From contig NZ_JASODI010000002.1 in assembly GCF_030211955.1 (NCBI RefSeq), forward strand, positions 124,001-188,000: a DNA stretch of 64,000 bases, read 5' to 3'. The translations under genes and the position numbers were made by a program. Each line of letters begins with the position of its first letter. The first letter of the stretch is position 1. This document shows positions 34,462 through 45,087 of this stretch, piece after piece. The notes below the pieces were generated by a model, which was not told the origin of the DNA, did not search any database, and saw nothing but the letters and a program-made list of their open reading frames with translations. The DNA is from Corynebacterium frankenforstense. Its GTDB lineage: Bacteria > Actinomycetota > Actinomycetes > Mycobacteriales > Mycobacteriaceae.

Positions 34462-34491
34462 AGTATAGATGAACTAGTACAACTAGTGCAA
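34462..34491 (-). promoter_or_regulatory. Promoter and operator of the gntR-DUF1648 unit
   Basis: On the minus strand TATACT (34462-34467) lies seven bases before the GTG start, with TTGCAC (34486-34491) as a weak -35 at 18-base spacing. Between them ACTAGT-ACA-ACTAGT (34473-34487) is an inverted repeat placed to block RNA polymerase, as expected for GntR autoregulation. Confidence 0.6.
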
Positions 34492-34590
34492 TGTGCTCAT
34501 TGGGACACTCCCACCGGCGTCATGGATGCCCACGGGCGTCTTCCCGCTCGTGAACGTCCGCCCTCGCACCCGCGCGTCCCGCGGCACCCC

Positions 34591-34596
34591 TAGAAT
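34591..34596 (+). promoter_or_regulatory. -10 element of tex
   Basis: TAGAAT lies seven bases before the ATG at 34604, so tex is probably transcribed as a leaderless mRNA. Confidence 0.5.
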
Positions 34597-34603
34597 TACC
34601 GCA

Positions 34604-36985
34604 ATGATCTCCACCCGTATCGCAGAGGAACTCGGGGTGCACGTCGACCAGGTCGACGCCGCCCTCGCGCTACTCGACGAGGGCAACACCGTGCCCTTCA
34701 TCGCCCGCTACCGCAAGGAGGCCACCGGCGGCCTCGACGACACCCAGCTGCGCCGCCTCGAGGAACGCGCCACCTACCTGCGCGAACTCGAGGAGCGCAA
34801 GGAGACGGTGCTCGCCGCCATCGAGGAGCAGGGCAAGCTGACCGACACCGTGCGCGGGCTGATCGCCGCCTGCGAGACCAAGGCGCGCCTGGAGGACCTC
34901 TACCGCCCGTTCAAGAAGCGCCGCAAGACCCGCGCCGACAAGGCCCGCGAGGCGGGACTGGCCCCGCTGGTGGAGAAGCTCGTCGCCGAGCCCGGGGCCG
35001 ACCCGGCCGCCCTGGCCGAGGCCTTCACCACCGAGGGCTACGAGGACACCGCCGCCGCGCTCGAGGGCGCGCGCGACATCCTCGTCGACGACCTGGCCAT
35101 GGACGCCGACCTGGTCGGTGAGGTGCGCGAGGAGTTCTACTCCCGCGGCACCGTCAGCTCCGGGGTCATCGAGGGTAAGGAACAGGAGGGCCAGAAGTAC
35201 CGCGACTACTTCGAGTTCTCCGAGCCTCTGACCGAGCTGCCCGGCCACCGCATCCTCGCGCTGCTGCGCGGCGAGAAGGAGGGCGTGCTCCACCTCGGCC
35301 TCGACGGCGGCGACGAAACCTTCTACACCGGGCTGATCGCGCGCCGCGCCGAGCTGCCCGTCGAGCGTTCCAGCTGGATTGCCGACGCCGTGGGCTTCGG
35401 GTGGCGCACCAAGCTCGCCGTGAGCGCGGGACTGGACGCGCGCATGCGCCTGCGCGAGCGCGCCGAGGACGACGCCCTGGGCATCTTCGCGACCAACCTG
35501 CGCGACGTCCTGCTGGCCGCCCCGGCCGGCCAGCGCGCCGTGCTGGGGCTGGACCCCGGCTACCGCAACGGCGTCAAGTGCGCCGTCGTCGACGCCACAG
35601 GCAAGGTGCTCGACACCGTGGTCGTCTACCCGCACGCCCCGCAGAACCGCTGGGGCGCCGCCCGCGACACCCTCGCCGGTCTGGCCGCCGAGCACGGCGT
35701 CGAGCTGATCGCCGTGGGCAACGGCACCGCCTCGCGCGAGTCCGACAAGCTGGCCGGCGAGGTCGCCGACCTCATCGCCGCCGCCGGCGGGACACGTCCG
35801 ACCCCGGTCGTGGTCAGCGAGTCCGGCGCCTCGGTCTACTCGGCCAGCGAGGTCGCCGCCGCCGAGTTCCCGGACATGGACGTCGCCCTGCGCGGCGCGG
35901 TCTCCATCGCCCGCCGCCTGCAGGACCCGCTCGCCGAGCTGGTCAAGGTCGACCCCAAGGCCATCGGGGTGGGCCAGTACCAGCACGACGTCAACCAGAC
36001 CCGCCTCGCCCACACCCTCGACGACGTCGTCGAGGACGCCGTCAACGGCGTCGGCGTGGACCTCAACACCGCCTCGGTGCCTCTGCTCGAGCGCGTCGCC
36101 GGCATCTCCGCGACCGTGGCCGGCAACATCGTCGCCTACCGCGACGAGCACGGCAGCTTCACCACCCGCAAGGAACTGGGCAAGGTCCCGCGCCTGGGCC
36201 CGAAGGCCTTCGAGCAGTCCGCGGGCTTCCTGCGCATCAACGGCGGGGCGGACCCGCTGGACGCCTCGGCCGTGCACCCGGAGGCCTACCCGGTGGTGCG
36301 CCGCATCGCCGAGGCCACCGGCCTGGGGGTCGCCGAGCTGATCGGCAAGAGTGACGTGCTCAAGAAGCTCAAGCCCGCGGACTTCGCTGACGAGCGCTTC
36401 GGCGTGCCCACGGTCACCGACATCATCGCCGAGCTGGACAAGCCCGGCCGCGACCCGCGCCCGGAGTTCCGCACCGCCGAGTTCCGCGAGGGCGTGGAGA
36501 AGGTCTCCGACCTGACCCCGGGCATGGTGCTCGAGGGCACCGTGACCAACGTCGCCGCCTTCGGCGCCTTCGTCGACGTCGGCGTCCACCAGGACGGCCT
36601 GGTGCACGTCTCGGCGATGTCGCGGTCGTTTGTCAAGGACCCGCACGACGTCGTCCACTCCGGCCAGGTGGTCAAGGTCAAGGTCATGGACGTCGACGTC
36701 GAGCGCCAGCGCATCGGGCTGTCCCTGCGCCTCGACGACGAGCCCGGCGGGGACAACAACAAGGGCAGGGGCGGGCGCCGCGGCGGGCGCGGCGAGAAGA
36801 ACTCCGGCGCAGAGCGCGGCGGGCGCGACGGCTCCCGCGGCCGCGGCAAGAACGGCTCACGCGGCAACGGGCGGGGAAACGGCAGCGGAAACGGGCGTGG
36901 CGGCAACGGCCGCTCCGGCCGCGGCGGCAACACCGGCGGCGGCGCGATGGCCGACGCCCTCAAGCGCGCCGGGCTCGCGGACTAG
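34604..36985 (+). CDS. tex: Tex-family RNA-binding transcription accessory protein
   Basis: A 793-residue Tex protein. Domains in order: N-terminal helix-rich Tex domain (MISTRIAEELGV to about residue 200), YqgF/RNase H-like domain (LGLDPGYRNGVKCAVVD near residue 317), helix-hairpin-helix pair (VDLNTASVPLLERVAGIS and FTTRKELGKVPRLGPKAFEQSAGFLRI, both only in part conserved) and a C-terminal S1 domain (GMVLEGTVTNVAAFGAFVDVGVHQDGLVHVS). A Gly/Arg/Asn-rich RGG-like tail of about 75 residues follows, which probably adds RNA binding. I chose the ATG at 34604 because of the -10 just upstream; earlier in-frame codons run into the gntR promoter. Confidence 0.94.
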   Translation: MISTRIAEELGVHVDQVDAALALLDEGNTVPFIARYRKEATGGLDDTQLRRLEERATYLRELEERKETVLAAIEEQGKLTDTVRGLIAACETKARLEDLYRPFKKRRKTRADKAREAGLAPLVEKLVAEPGADPAALAEAFTTEGYEDTAAALEGARDILVDDLAMDADLVGEVREEFYSRGTVSSGVIEGKEQEGQKYRDYFEFSEPLTELPGHRILALLRGEKEGVLHLGLDGGDETFYTGLIARRAELPVERSSWIADAVGFGWRTKLAVSAGLDARMRLRERAEDDALGIFATNLRDVLLAAPAGQRAVLGLDPGYRNGVKCAVVDATGKVLDTVVVYPHAPQNRWGAARDTLAGLAAEHGVELIAVGNGTASRESDKLAGEVADLIAAAGGTRPTPVVVSESGASVYSASEVAAAEFPDMDVALRGAVSIARRLQDPLAELVKVDPKAIGVGQYQHDVNQTRLAHTLDDVVEDAVNGVGVDLNTASVPLLERVAGISATVAGNIVAYRDEHGSFTTRKELGKVPRLGPKAFEQSAGFLRINGGADPLDASAVHPEAYPVVRRIAEATGLGVAELIGKSDVLKKLKPADFADERFGVPTVTDIIAELDKPGRDPRPEFRTAEFREGVEKVSDLTPGMVLEGTVTNVAAFGAFVDVGVHQDGLVHVSAMSRSFVKDPHDVVHSGQVVKVKVMDVDVERQRIGLSLRLDDEPGGDNNKGRGGRRGGRGEKNSGAERGGRDGSRGRGKNGSRGNGRGNGSGNGRGGNGRSGRGGNTGGGAMADALKRAGLAD

Positions 36986-37014
36986 ACCCCCGCCCGGGCA
37001 CCGGTGCCGCGCCG

Positions 37015-37037
37015 GCCGGGCGGAACCGCCGCCCGGC
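37015..37037. terminator. Hairpin between tex and thiF
   Basis: A 9-bp stem (GCCGGGCGG at 37015-37023 with CCGCCCGGC at 37029-37037) with a 5-base loop directly abuts the thiF stop codon. It lacks a T-run but lies between two converging genes, so it may act on both. Confidence 0.5.
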
Positions 37038-38162
37038 TCAGCGCTGCGCGGCGGTCCCACCCGGCAGGCTGACGATCTCGACGCCGTCGAGCTCGACGTT
37101 GTCGACGACCATGCCGCTGCGCACCCCCGAGGCGCAGTAGACCACGACCTTCTGCGCCTGACCCACCGCCTCGGCCAGCGCGTCCGGGTTCAGCTGCGAG
37201 AGCGGCAGCTTGACCGACTCACAGTCGAGGTCCTCGACGAGCACCTCGTGCGGCTCGCGCACGTCGACCGCCACCGCCTTTCCCGCCCGCACCTCCTCGA
37301 GCAGACGGCGCGCCTCGGCGCGCTCGGGGTCGAACGCGACGTCGTCAATCGAGGCCGCGCACGCCGCACCGTAGAAGTCGCGCAGCCCCGTCACCGGCTC
37401 GCGCGCGGCGTCGGCGCGCACCGTCAGCGCGCGCACGGTGCCGGTCAGCGCGTCGTAGTTGAGCACGCGGCCCGCAACCGACGCGGGCTCCCCGTCGGGG
37501 CGGGTCAGCCCCGCGAGGTACTTGACCGCCTCGGTGGCCATGAGGTTTCCCACCACGGCGGTGGTGGCACCCAGCACGCCGGCGGTGGCGCAGTCGGGGG
37601 CGAAGGCGGCGTCGGGCTGCTCGGGGAAGAAGTCGCGCAGGCCCACCCCGCGGTCCGCCCCGCCGCCGGGCCCGGAGTGCCACAGCGCGGCCTGGCCGGC
37701 GAAGCGCAGCACCGTGCCCCACACCAGCGGGGTGCTGGTGGCCTCGCAGGCGTCGGCCGAGAGGTACTTGGTGGCGAAGGTGTCCGAGCCGTCGATGACC
37801 AGGTCCGCCGCCTCGCACTCGGCGAGGGCGTTGTCGGTGGTCAGCCGGGTCTGGGCGGCTTCGACGACGATTCCCGGCTGCAGGGCGGTAAGCCGCTCGG
37901 CGGCGACCTCGACCTTGGGGCGGCCGACGTCGCCGGCGCCGAAGAGGACCTGGCGGTGGATGTTGGTGAGATCCACCGTGTCGTCGTCGAGCAGCCGGAT
38001 GTGGCCGACCCCGACGGCGGCCAGCGACTGCATGAGCGGGCAGCCCAGGCCGCCGGCGCCGATGACCAGTACGCGCGCGGCGTGCAGCCGCTCCTGCTGG
38101 GCGGCGGTGATCAGGTTGAGCTGGCGGGCGACCCGGCGCAGCTCGCCTTCCTCGATCGTCAT
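37038..38162 (-). CDS. thiF: ThiF/MoeB-type adenylyltransferase with rhodanese domain
   Basis: A 374-residue E1-like enzyme. The ATP-binding motif VLVIGAGGLGCPLMQSLA is near residue 33. The conserved DDDTVDLTNIHRQ, the adenylation region and DCATAGVLGATTAVVGNLMATEAVKYL follow. The C-terminal 100 residues are a rhodanese domain with the active-site loop CASGVRS. It should adenylate the C-terminus of ThiS and support its thiocarboxylation for thiazole synthesis; related enzymes also serve molybdopterin synthesis. As last gene of the thiE-thiO-thiS-thiG-thiF operon, the thiamine role is favoured. Confidence 0.9.
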   Translation of the reverse strand: MTIEEGELRRVARQLNLITAAQQERLHAARVLVIGAGGLGCPLMQSLAAVGVGHIRLLDDDTVDLTNIHRQVLFGAGDVGRPKVEVAAERLTALQPGIVVEAAQTRLTTDNALAECEAADLVIDGSDTFATKYLSADACEATSTPLVWGTVLRFAGQAALWHSGPGGGADRGVGLRDFFPEQPDAAFAPDCATAGVLGATTAVVGNLMATEAVKYLAGLTRPDGEPASVAGRVLNYDALTGTVRALTVRADAAREPVTGLRDFYGAACAASIDDVAFDPERAEARRLLEEVRAGKAVAVDVREPHEVLVEDLDCESVKLPLSQLNPDALAEAVGQAQKVVVYCASGVRSGMVVDNVELDGVEIVSLPGGTAAQR

Positions 38163-38173
38163 CGGCTCACCCC

Positions 38174-39214
<1,041 letters not shown>

Positions 39215-40345
39215 TCAGCGTCGCGCACGGCGCGGGTCGCAGGCGGCGATGAGTTCGGGGGCCTCGGCGCCGAGCGCCATCTCGGCGCCGACGGCCGCGC
39301 CCAGCGCGGTCAGCAGGATGCCGTGGCGGAAGTACCCGGTGGAGATCACCAGGTTCCTGCCCTCCCGGCCCAGGTACGGCAGGTCGTCGGGGGTGCCGGG
39401 GCGTGCGCCGGTGCCCCACTCGACCATGCCCGCCTCCTCGAGGCAGGGCGCCACCCGGCAGGCGTCGCGCAAAAGGTCGCGCACGGCGAACAGCGGGGTG
39501 TCGGCTCGGTGGTCCTCGCGGCTGGTCGCCCCGATGGCGATGCGCCCCTCGGCGCGCGGGATCAGGTAGATCGGCCGGTCCTCGACGAAGCCGCGCACCA
39601 CGCGGGTGATCAGCTCCTCGCCGTGCGGTGCGGCGGCGATGAGGATGTCGCCGTAGACCGGGCGCAGTTGCAGCGGTGCGTTGACGCCCTCGATTTCCGA
39701 CGCCCCGAGCCCCGTCGCGAGCACGACTGAGTCACCGTCGGTGACGGGCAGCGTGTGCGACTCCGTGCGCACGGCGGTCACCGCGGCCGCCGCGTCGTCT
39801 GCGGCCCGGACCAGGGCGGTGGCCTTCTCGGCGATGAACTCGACGCCGCGGGACCTCAGGGCGTCGATGAGCGCCTCGGCGAACTGGCGCGGGGCGACCT
39901 CGTGGTCGCCGGGGATGGACACGGCGCCGGCCAGGTTGGGGGAGAGCCCCGGCTCCAGGCGGCGGGCCTCGCGCACGGTGATGCGCTCGACGGTCATCTC
40001 GTGGGCCGACTGGTGGGCGGCCAGCTCCGCCAGGTGAGTGGCGTCGGCGCGGTCGGCGGCGACGACGAGCGTGCCGTCGGTGCGGTGGCCGGTCGGCAGC
40101 TCGGTGGCGGCCGAGACCCGCTCGATCAGGTCCGGGTAGCGCGCCGCGGAGTCGAGCATGAGCGGGTAGAGCGGCTCCTGGCGGTACTGCACCTCGGCGA
40201 CCGGGGCGAGCATGCCGCCGGCGAAGTGGGTCGCCTGGCCGGCGGGGGCCGGGTCGACGACGGTGACGTCCGCCCCGCGCTCGGTCAGCTCGAAGGCGGT
40301 GGCCAGGCCGACCAGGCCGGCGCCGATGACGGTGACGTGGCTCAT
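39215..40345 (-). CDS. thiO: Glycine oxidase ThiO
   Basis: A 376-residue FAD-dependent oxidase that converts glycine to the imine used in thiazole formation. The FAD motif VTVIGAGLVGLATAFELTERGADVTVVD begins at residue 4, with GGMLAP near residue 43 and the C-terminal STGYFRHGILLTALGA typical of ThiO and related amine oxidases. It starts at 40345, sharing one base with the thiE stop, and precedes thiS. Confidence 0.93.
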   Translation of the reverse strand: MSHVTVIGAGLVGLATAFELTERGADVTVVDPAPAGQATHFAGGMLAPVAEVQYRQEPLYPLMLDSAARYPDLIERVSAATELPTGHRTDGTLVVAADRADATHLAELAAHQSAHEMTVERITVREARRLEPGLSPNLAGAVSIPGDHEVAPRQFAEALIDALRSRGVEFIAEKATALVRAADDAAAAVTAVRTESHTLPVTDGDSVVLATGLGASEIEGVNAPLQLRPVYGDILIAAAPHGEELITRVVRGFVEDRPIYLIPRAEGRIAIGATSREDHRADTPLFAVRDLLRDACRVAPCLEEAGMVEWGTGARPGTPDDLPYLGREGRNLVISTGYFRHGILLTALGAAVGAEMALGAEAPELIAACDPRRARR

Positions 40346-41049
40346 CAGAATTCCTCGTTTCCATGTCCGTTGGCCCCGCCGGGCGCGGCGCCCGCGGGGG
40401 AGAAGGCCGCGACGATGCGGGCGGCGTATCCGGCCGGGTCCTCGGCGTTCATCAGGGCGCGCACCACGGCGACCCCGGCGACACCTGTGGCAGCCAGGGC
40501 GGGGGCGTCCTCGGCGGTCACCGAGCCGATGGCGACCATGGGGACCTCGCAGAGCTCCGTGAGCTCCCGGTAGGCCTCGACGCCGAGGGGATTGCGCCCG
40601 GAGTCCTTGGTCGGGGTGGGCTTGTAGGGCCCGCAGCCGACGTAGTCGATCAGGCCTGCGGCCGCGTGCACGTTGGCGGCCTCGACCAGCTCGCGGGTGC
40701 CGGTGGTCAGCCCGATGATCGCGTCCTTTCCGAGCAGGCGGCGCACGTCGGCCACGGGCAGGTCGGTCTGGCCGACGTGGACGCCGTGGACGTTCTCGCC
40801 GCGGGCCATGGCGGCGGCGGCGACGTCGACGCGGTCGTCGACGAGCACCCTCGTGACGGGGTTGGCCTCAGCGACGGCGCGGGCGACCGAGACGGTCAGC
40901 TCGAGCAGGTCGCCGGCGTCGATGGGCTTCGAGCGCACCTGGATGACCCCGGCTCCGCCGCGGGCGGCCGCGGCGGCGACCTTCGTGATGTGCTCCGGGG
41001 TGCCGGCCCCGGTGACCAGGTAGCATCTCAGGTCTGGTTCTGCGGCCAC
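40345..41049 (-). CDS. thiE: Thiamine-phosphate synthase ThiE
   Basis: About 234 residues. ThiE joins the pyrimidine and thiazole moieties into thiamine phosphate. LRCYLVTG, GAGVIQVRSK, VLVDDRVDVA, HVGQTDLPVADVR, YVGCGPYKPTPTK and VAIGSVTAEDAPAL are the expected conserved blocks. I chose the GTG at 41049, because the only ATG upstream in frame (41097) lies inside the TPP riboswitch. It is the first gene of the thiE-thiO-thiS-thiG-thiF operon. Confidence 0.93.
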   Translation of the reverse strand: MAAEPDLRCYLVTGAGTPEHITKVAAAAARGGAGVIQVRSKPIDAGDLLELTVSVARAVAEANPVTRVLVDDRVDVAAAAMARGENVHGVHVGQTDLPVADVRRLLGKDAIIGLTTGTRELVEAANVHAAAGLIDYVGCGPYKPTPTKDSGRNPLGVEAYRELTELCEVPMVAIGSVTAEDAPALAATGVAGVAVVRALMNAEDPAGYAARIVAAFSPAGAAPGGANGHGNEEF

Positions 41050-41063
41050 GACGGCCCGACCTC

Positions 41064-41169
41064 TCTTCCTCCGCCGGTGCTGGCCGGACAGGTTCAAACG
41101 GTTTCGCGCGCCGCACGCGCTCTCTCAGCCCCTGGGGCCTCCGGCGTGACCGGGGCAGGGCTCCCGTGG
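41064..41169 (-). promoter_or_regulatory. TPP riboswitch (THI box)
   Basis: On the minus strand the element opens with the P1/P2 side CACGGGAGCCC, then GGGGCTGAGAGAGCGCG, the invariant core ACCGTTTGAACCTG, and closes with CCAGCACCGGCGGAGGAAG. These blocks match thiamine-pyrophosphate riboswitches in order and spacing. It ends about 15 bases before the thiE GTG, so it probably controls translation by hiding the ribosome site. TACACT at 41190-41195 is a likely -10 for this operon. Confidence 0.93.
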
Positions 41170-41212
41170 ATTTCTGGTTGCGATGCGCAAGTGTAGGCCC
41201 GCCGGCCGTGAT

Positions 41213-41242
41213 TTGTCCGCGAGCCTGCGGTTATGGCACAAT
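41213..41242 (+). promoter_or_regulatory. Possible rplS promoter
   Basis: TTGTCC (41213-41218), 18 bases, then CACAAT (41237-41242) lie about 80 bases before rplS and diverge from the thiamine promoter. Both hexamers are imperfect. Confidence 0.35.
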
Positions 41243-41325
41243 GTCCCAGTTCCATGTAGCGGATACGAACCGGTCGAGCCTCACCGCCGCCAGGGTCCTC
41301 TGTCCAGACTCATCGAAGGATTTCA

Positions 41326-41667
41326 ATGAACATTCTTGACAAGGTCGACGCAGCCCAGCTGCGCGACGACATCCCCGACTTCCGCCCGGGCGACACCGTC
41401 GCCGTCGACGTGAAGGTCATCGAGGGCTCCACCGAGCGCACCCAGCTCTTCACCGGCGTGGTCATCCGCCGCCAGGGCTCGGGCATCCGTGAGACCTTCA
41501 CCGTGCGCAAGGTCTCCTTCGGCATCGCCGTGGAGCGCACCTTCCCAGTGCACTCGCCGAACCTGGCCTCGATCAAGGTCGAGCGTCGCGGCAAGGTCCG
41601 CCGTGCGAAGCTGTACTACCTGCGCAACCTGCGCGGCAAGGCGGCCCGCATCAAGGAGCGCCGCTAA
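41326..41667 (+). CDS. rplS: 50S ribosomal protein L19
   Basis: A 113-residue L19, located at the interface of the two ribosomal subunits. [44 protein letters not shown] and the end [24 protein letters not shown] are characteristic. GAAGGA precedes the ATG. It is a single-gene unit bounded by the divergent thiamine operon and by two hairpins. Confidence 0.97.
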   Translation: MNILDKVDAAQLRDDIPDFRPGDTVAVDVKVIEGSTERTQLFTGVVIRRQGSGIRETFTVRKVSFGIAVERTFPVHSPNLASIKVERRGKVRRAKLYYLRNLRGKAARIKERR

Positions 41668-41676
41668 GCGCATCCC

Positions 41677-41741
41677 GGGCCGGGTACCACCCGGCCCACC
41701 GCATCACCCCGTCCCCGGACCCGGTCCGGCGGCGGGGTTTT
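41677..41741 (+). terminator. Two consecutive hairpins after rplS
   Basis: The first is a 9-bp stem GGGCCGGGT/ACCCGGCCC (41677-41685 with 41689-41697). The second (about 41706-41737) is an imperfect GC-rich stem, CCCCG paired with CGGGG around an inner GGACC/GGTCC, and ends in TTTT. Together they make a strong stop for rplS. Confidence 0.72.
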
Positions 41742-41797
41742 CGCGTCCCCGGGGCCGGCCACCCGGGTCCCCGGCGGCGGCGCGTCAGCGCCGTCGC

Positions 41798-43570
41798 CTA
41801 CTGCATGAGCTGGCGGCTGGCGAGCTCCTGGTAGACCTCGTTTCCGGCCATCAGCTCGTGGTGGGTGCCGCGGCCGACCACCCGGCCCTCGTCGAGGACG
41901 ATGATCTGGTCGGCGTCGGTGACCGTGGACAGCCGGTGGGCGATGACCACCACGCTGCGGCCCCGGGAGGCCGTGGCCAGCGCATCGAGGATGAGCTGCT
42001 CGTTCATGGAGTCCACCGCGCTGGTCGGCTCGTCGAGGAGCAGCAGCGGGGCGTCGGCCAGCAGCATGCGCGCCAGGGCGAGGCGCTGGCGCTGACCGCC
42101 CGATAGCGTCATGCCGCGCTCGCCGAGGACGGTGTCCAGCCCGCCGCGCTCGCGCAACGGGGAGTCCAGGCCGACCTGCTCGAGGACGCGCCAGCACTCC
42201 CCGTCGGTGGCGTCCTCGGCGACCAGCCGCAGGTTCTCGCGCACGGTGCCGGCGAGCACGGCGGCCTCCTGCTCGACGTAGCCGATCGCCGGGCGCAGCG
42301 CGGCCGGGTTGAGCCCGGCCGTGTCGCGCCCGGCGACGAGCACGCGGCCGGAGTCGGGGGAGTAGAAGCGCTCGATGAGTGCCAGCGCGGTGGACTTGCC
42401 GGCGCCCGAGGGGCCGACGAGCGCGGTGGTGGTGCCGGCCGGCACCGTGAAGGAGACGTCGTGGAGCACCACGGTGCGGGCGCCTCCGGCGTCCGCACGC
42501 GCGGCGTCGTCAATCTCTTCTTCCCCCTCCTCCGTCGTGTGCGCGTAGGAGAAGGTGACGCGGTCGAACTCGACGGCCGGGGCGCCGGGCACCGGCTCGA
42601 GCTCGGCGCCGGCCTCGGACTCGACGGGCTCGCCGAGGATGCGCTGGATGCGCTCGATCGCGCCCATCGCCTGGCGCACGGTGGTCACCGCGCCGAAGAC
42701 CGCGCCGAGCGGGGAGGCCAGCATGAACAGGTAGAGCACGAAGGAGACCAGGTCGGCCACGGTGATCGCGCCGGCGGCCACGCGCATGCCGCCGATGCCG
42801 AGCACGGCGAGAAACGCCACCTGCAGGGACAGCCCCGTGGCGGGGAAGAGCAGGCCCTCGACCTTGGCCACGTCGCGGCCGTGCCCGAAGGCGCGGCGGG
42901 CGTCGCGGCCCAGGGCGGCCTCGATGCGGCCCTGGGCACGGGCACCGGCCGCACGGATGGTGCGCACGGCGACCAGCGCGCGCTCGAGGCCGGCGCCCAG
43001 CTCGCCGACGGACTTCTGGGCGGCCTTTGTCGAGCGCTGGATCCTGCCGGAGGCCACGATCACCGCCAGCAGGGCGAGTGCGACCACGGTGAGCACCACG
43101 CCGAGCATGACGACGTCGATGAGCCCCATGAGCACCACGGAGCCGACCATGGTCACCGCGCTGCCGACCGCGCCGACCAGCCCGCCGGTGAACGCGGAGC
43201 GCACCAGGGTGGTGTCGGCGCCCACACGGGTGACCAGGTCACCGGTGCGCAGCCGGTCGTAGGCCGTGACCGGCAGGCGCAGCACCCGGTCGATCAGGCG
43301 GGTGCGCGTGTCGTAGACGGCGGACTCGGCGGTGCGCGTCATCACGTAGATCGACGCGCCGTCGGCCACGGAGCTGACCGCCAGGAGCGCCACGAGGATG
43401 CCGGCGCGCCCGGCGACCCCGTCGGGGAAGTCGGCGATCATCCGGTTGACCACCAGCGGCTGGACCAGGGCGACCACGGAGCTGACCAGGCTGAGTGCCA
43501 CCGCGAAGGCCAGGGCACCGCGGTGGTGGGCGAGCATGCCCAGCAGCGTGACAAATGGTCTCGTTCGCAT
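41798..43570 (-). CDS. ABC exporter, fused membrane and ATPase domains
   Basis: A 590-residue half-transporter of the MsbA/multidrug type. About six transmembrane segments lie in residues 10-300, and the ATPase domain follows with Walker A GPSGAGKST, the signature LSGGQRQRLALARMLLAD and Walker B LLLLDEPTSAVD, then IAHRLSTV. An acidic insertion (TTEEGEEEIDDAARADAGG) lies between the first ATPase strands. It probably acts as a homodimer that exports a drug, lipid or peptide; the substrate is unknown. I chose the ATG at 43570, where the family's start fits. It diverges from lepB across 61 bases. Confidence 0.86.
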   Translation of the reverse strand: MRTRPFVTLLGMLAHHRGALAFAVALSLVSSVVALVQPLVVNRMIADFPDGVAGRAGILVALLAVSSVADGASIYVMTRTAESAVYDTRTRLIDRVLRLPVTAYDRLRTGDLVTRVGADTTLVRSAFTGGLVGAVGSAVTMVGSVVLMGLIDVVMLGVVLTVVALALLAVIVASGRIQRSTKAAQKSVGELGAGLERALVAVRTIRAAGARAQGRIEAALGRDARRAFGHGRDVAKVEGLLFPATGLSLQVAFLAVLGIGGMRVAAGAITVADLVSFVLYLFMLASPLGAVFGAVTTVRQAMGAIERIQRILGEPVESEAGAELEPVPGAPAVEFDRVTFSYAHTTEEGEEEIDDAARADAGGARTVVLHDVSFTVPAGTTTALVGPSGAGKSTALALIERFYSPDSGRVLVAGRDTAGLNPAALRPAIGYVEQEAAVLAGTVRENLRLVAEDATDGECWRVLEQVGLDSPLRERGGLDTVLGERGMTLSGGQRQRLALARMLLADAPLLLLDEPTSAVDSMNEQLILDALATASRGRSVVVIAHRLSTVTDADQIIVLDEGRVVGRGTHHELMAGNEVYQELASRQLMQ

Positions 43571-43617
43571 TCCGCGAATGCTAGTCCGCGAATACCGGGA
43601 CCGCCGGCTGTGGCTGC

Positions 43618-43623
43618 TAGAGT
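43618..43623 (+). promoter_or_regulatory. -10 element of lepB
   Basis: TAGAGT lies eight bases before the GTG start at 43632, so the lepB mRNA is probably leaderless. The start codon choice rests partly on this. Confidence 0.45.
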
Positions 43624-43631
43624 TGCCGGGC

Positions 43632-44405
43632 GTGAGTGCAGCAGCAGCCGAGAACGCCGCCGAGAGCGGGACCGCCGGGCAGGACGAGGGCGACAAGAAG
43701 GAGCTGCCCTGGTTCGTGGAGATTCCCCTGGTGATCGTCGCCACGTTTTTGGTGATCTTCCTCGTGCAGACCTTCATCGGCCGGATCTACCTGATCCCCT
43801 CGGCCTCCATGGAGCCCACGCTGCACGGCTGCGCGGGCTGCACCGGCGACCGCATCTTCGTGGAGAAGATCTCCTACTACGCCTCCGACCCGGAGCCCGG
43901 CGACGTCGTCGTCTTCGCCGGCACCGACTCCTGGAACGAGTCGTTCACCTCCCAGCGCTCCGAGAACGCCGTGGTCCGCGGCCTGCAGAACGTCGGCGCG
44001 CTAGTCGGCCTGGTCGCCCCGGACGAGAACGACCTGGTCAAGCGCATCGTCGCGACCGGAGGCCAGACCGTCAGCTGCCAGGAGGGCGACCCCTCGGTGA
44101 TGGTCGACGGCGAGCCGACCGACCAGTCCTTCACCCTGCAGCCCCCGCAGTACCCCGTCGACCCCGCCACCGGGTCGACCGAGTGCGGCGGCGACTACTT
44201 CGGCCCGCTGACCGTGCCGGAGGGCAACGTCTTCGTCATGGGCGACAACCGCACCAACTCCCAGGACTCCCGCTACCACATCGGCGACGAGTACCAGGGC
44301 ACGATCCCCGAGGACAACATCCGCGGCAAGGTCGTCGCCCGTGTGTGGCCGCCCTCGCGCATCGGCGGCGTCGAGCACGCCGACCTGCAGGCCGCGGCGA
44401 ACTAG
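43632..44405 (+). CDS. lepB: Signal peptidase I
   Basis: A 257-residue membrane protease that removes signal peptides from Sec and Tat substrates. One N-terminal membrane segment (residues 32-52) anchors it. The catalytic Ser59 is in PSASMEPTL, and the general base Lys137 is in [42 protein letters not shown] matches the conserved box E region. The GTG at 43632 gives a 31-residue acidic cytoplasmic lead; earlier in-frame codons overlap the ABC gene and its promoter. Confidence 0.93.
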   Translation: MSAAAAENAAESGTAGQDEGDKKELPWFVEIPLVIVATFLVIFLVQTFIGRIYLIPSASMEPTLHGCAGCTGDRIFVEKISYYASDPEPGDVVVFAGTDSWNESFTSQRSENAVVRGLQNVGALVGLVAPDENDLVKRIVATGGQTVSCQEGDPSVMVDGEPTDQSFTLQPPQYPVDPATGSTECGGDYFGPLTVPEGNVFVMGDNRTNSQDSRYHIGDEYQGTIPEDNIRGKVVARVWPPSRIGGVEHADLQAAAN

Positions 44406-44427
44406 GCGCGGGGGACACGCGGCGATA

Positions 44428-45087
44428 ATGCGCCGACTGACCCAGATGCGCACCCACGAGGTCGCGCTGTGCCGCGCCGGGCTGGGCCCGGTCGCCGGCG
44501 TCGACGAGGCCGGACGAGGAGCCTGTGCCGGCCCCTTGACCGTGGCCGCCTGCGTGCTGCCCGAGCGCACCTTCCCGCAGCTCAAAGAGCTGACCGACTC
44601 GAAGAAGCTCACGTCCAAAGCCCGCGAGCGGCTCTTCCCGCTCATCCAGAAGGCCGCGCTGGCCTGGTCGGTGGTGCACATCCCCGCCGCCGAGTGCGAC
44701 TCGCGCGGCGTGCAGCGCGCCAACCTCGCCGGCATGCGCCGGGCCGTCGCCCTTCTCGACGTCGCGCCCGGCTACGTGCTCACCGACGCCTGGTACGTCG
44801 CGGGGCTTACCGCCCCGCACCTGCCGGTCATCGGCGGAGACGCGACCTGCCGCTGCATCGCCGCTGCCAGCGTGCTGGCCAAGGTCTCGCGCGACCGGCT
44901 GATGGCAGGGCTCGACGAGACGTACCCGGGCTACGGCTTCGCCGGGCACAAGGGCTACGGGACACGCGCGCACATGGACGCGGTGCGCCGCCACGGCGTG
45001 AGCCCGGTGCACCGTTACACTTATGCCAATGTCGCGGCCGCCAACCGCGAGTTCGTGCAGCACGGGAAGGACGGTTCAGCCCCATGA
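44428..45087 (+). CDS. rnhB: Ribonuclease HII
   Basis: A 219-residue RNase HII that cuts RNA in RNA-DNA hybrids and single ribonucleotides in DNA. The first catalytic pair is in [30 protein letters not shown] follows, and later acidic residues sit in VLTDAW and [34 protein letters not shown] closes the family pattern. The ATG at 44428 is used; another in-frame ATG at 44446 is possible. It overlaps the next gene by ATGA. Confidence 0.94.
   Translation: MRRLTQMRTHEVALCRAGLGPVAGVDEAGRGACAGPLTVAACVLPERTFPQLKELTDSKKLTSKARERLFPLIQKAALAWSVVHIPAAECDSRGVQRANLAGMRRAVALLDVAPGYVLTDAWYVAGLTAPHLPVIGGDATCRCIAAASVLAKVSRDRLMAGLDETYPGYGFAGHKGYGTRAHMDAVRRHGVSPVHRYTYANVAAANREFVQHGKDGSAP

Noticed and set aside
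41050..41097. thiE start at the ATG at 41097
   Set aside because: This would place the first 16 codons inside the TPP riboswitch; the GTG at 41049 just downstream fits the family start.
41090..41105. GGTTCAAAC stretch as a tRNA T-loop
   Set aside because: It belongs to the conserved core of the TPP riboswitch on the minus strand.
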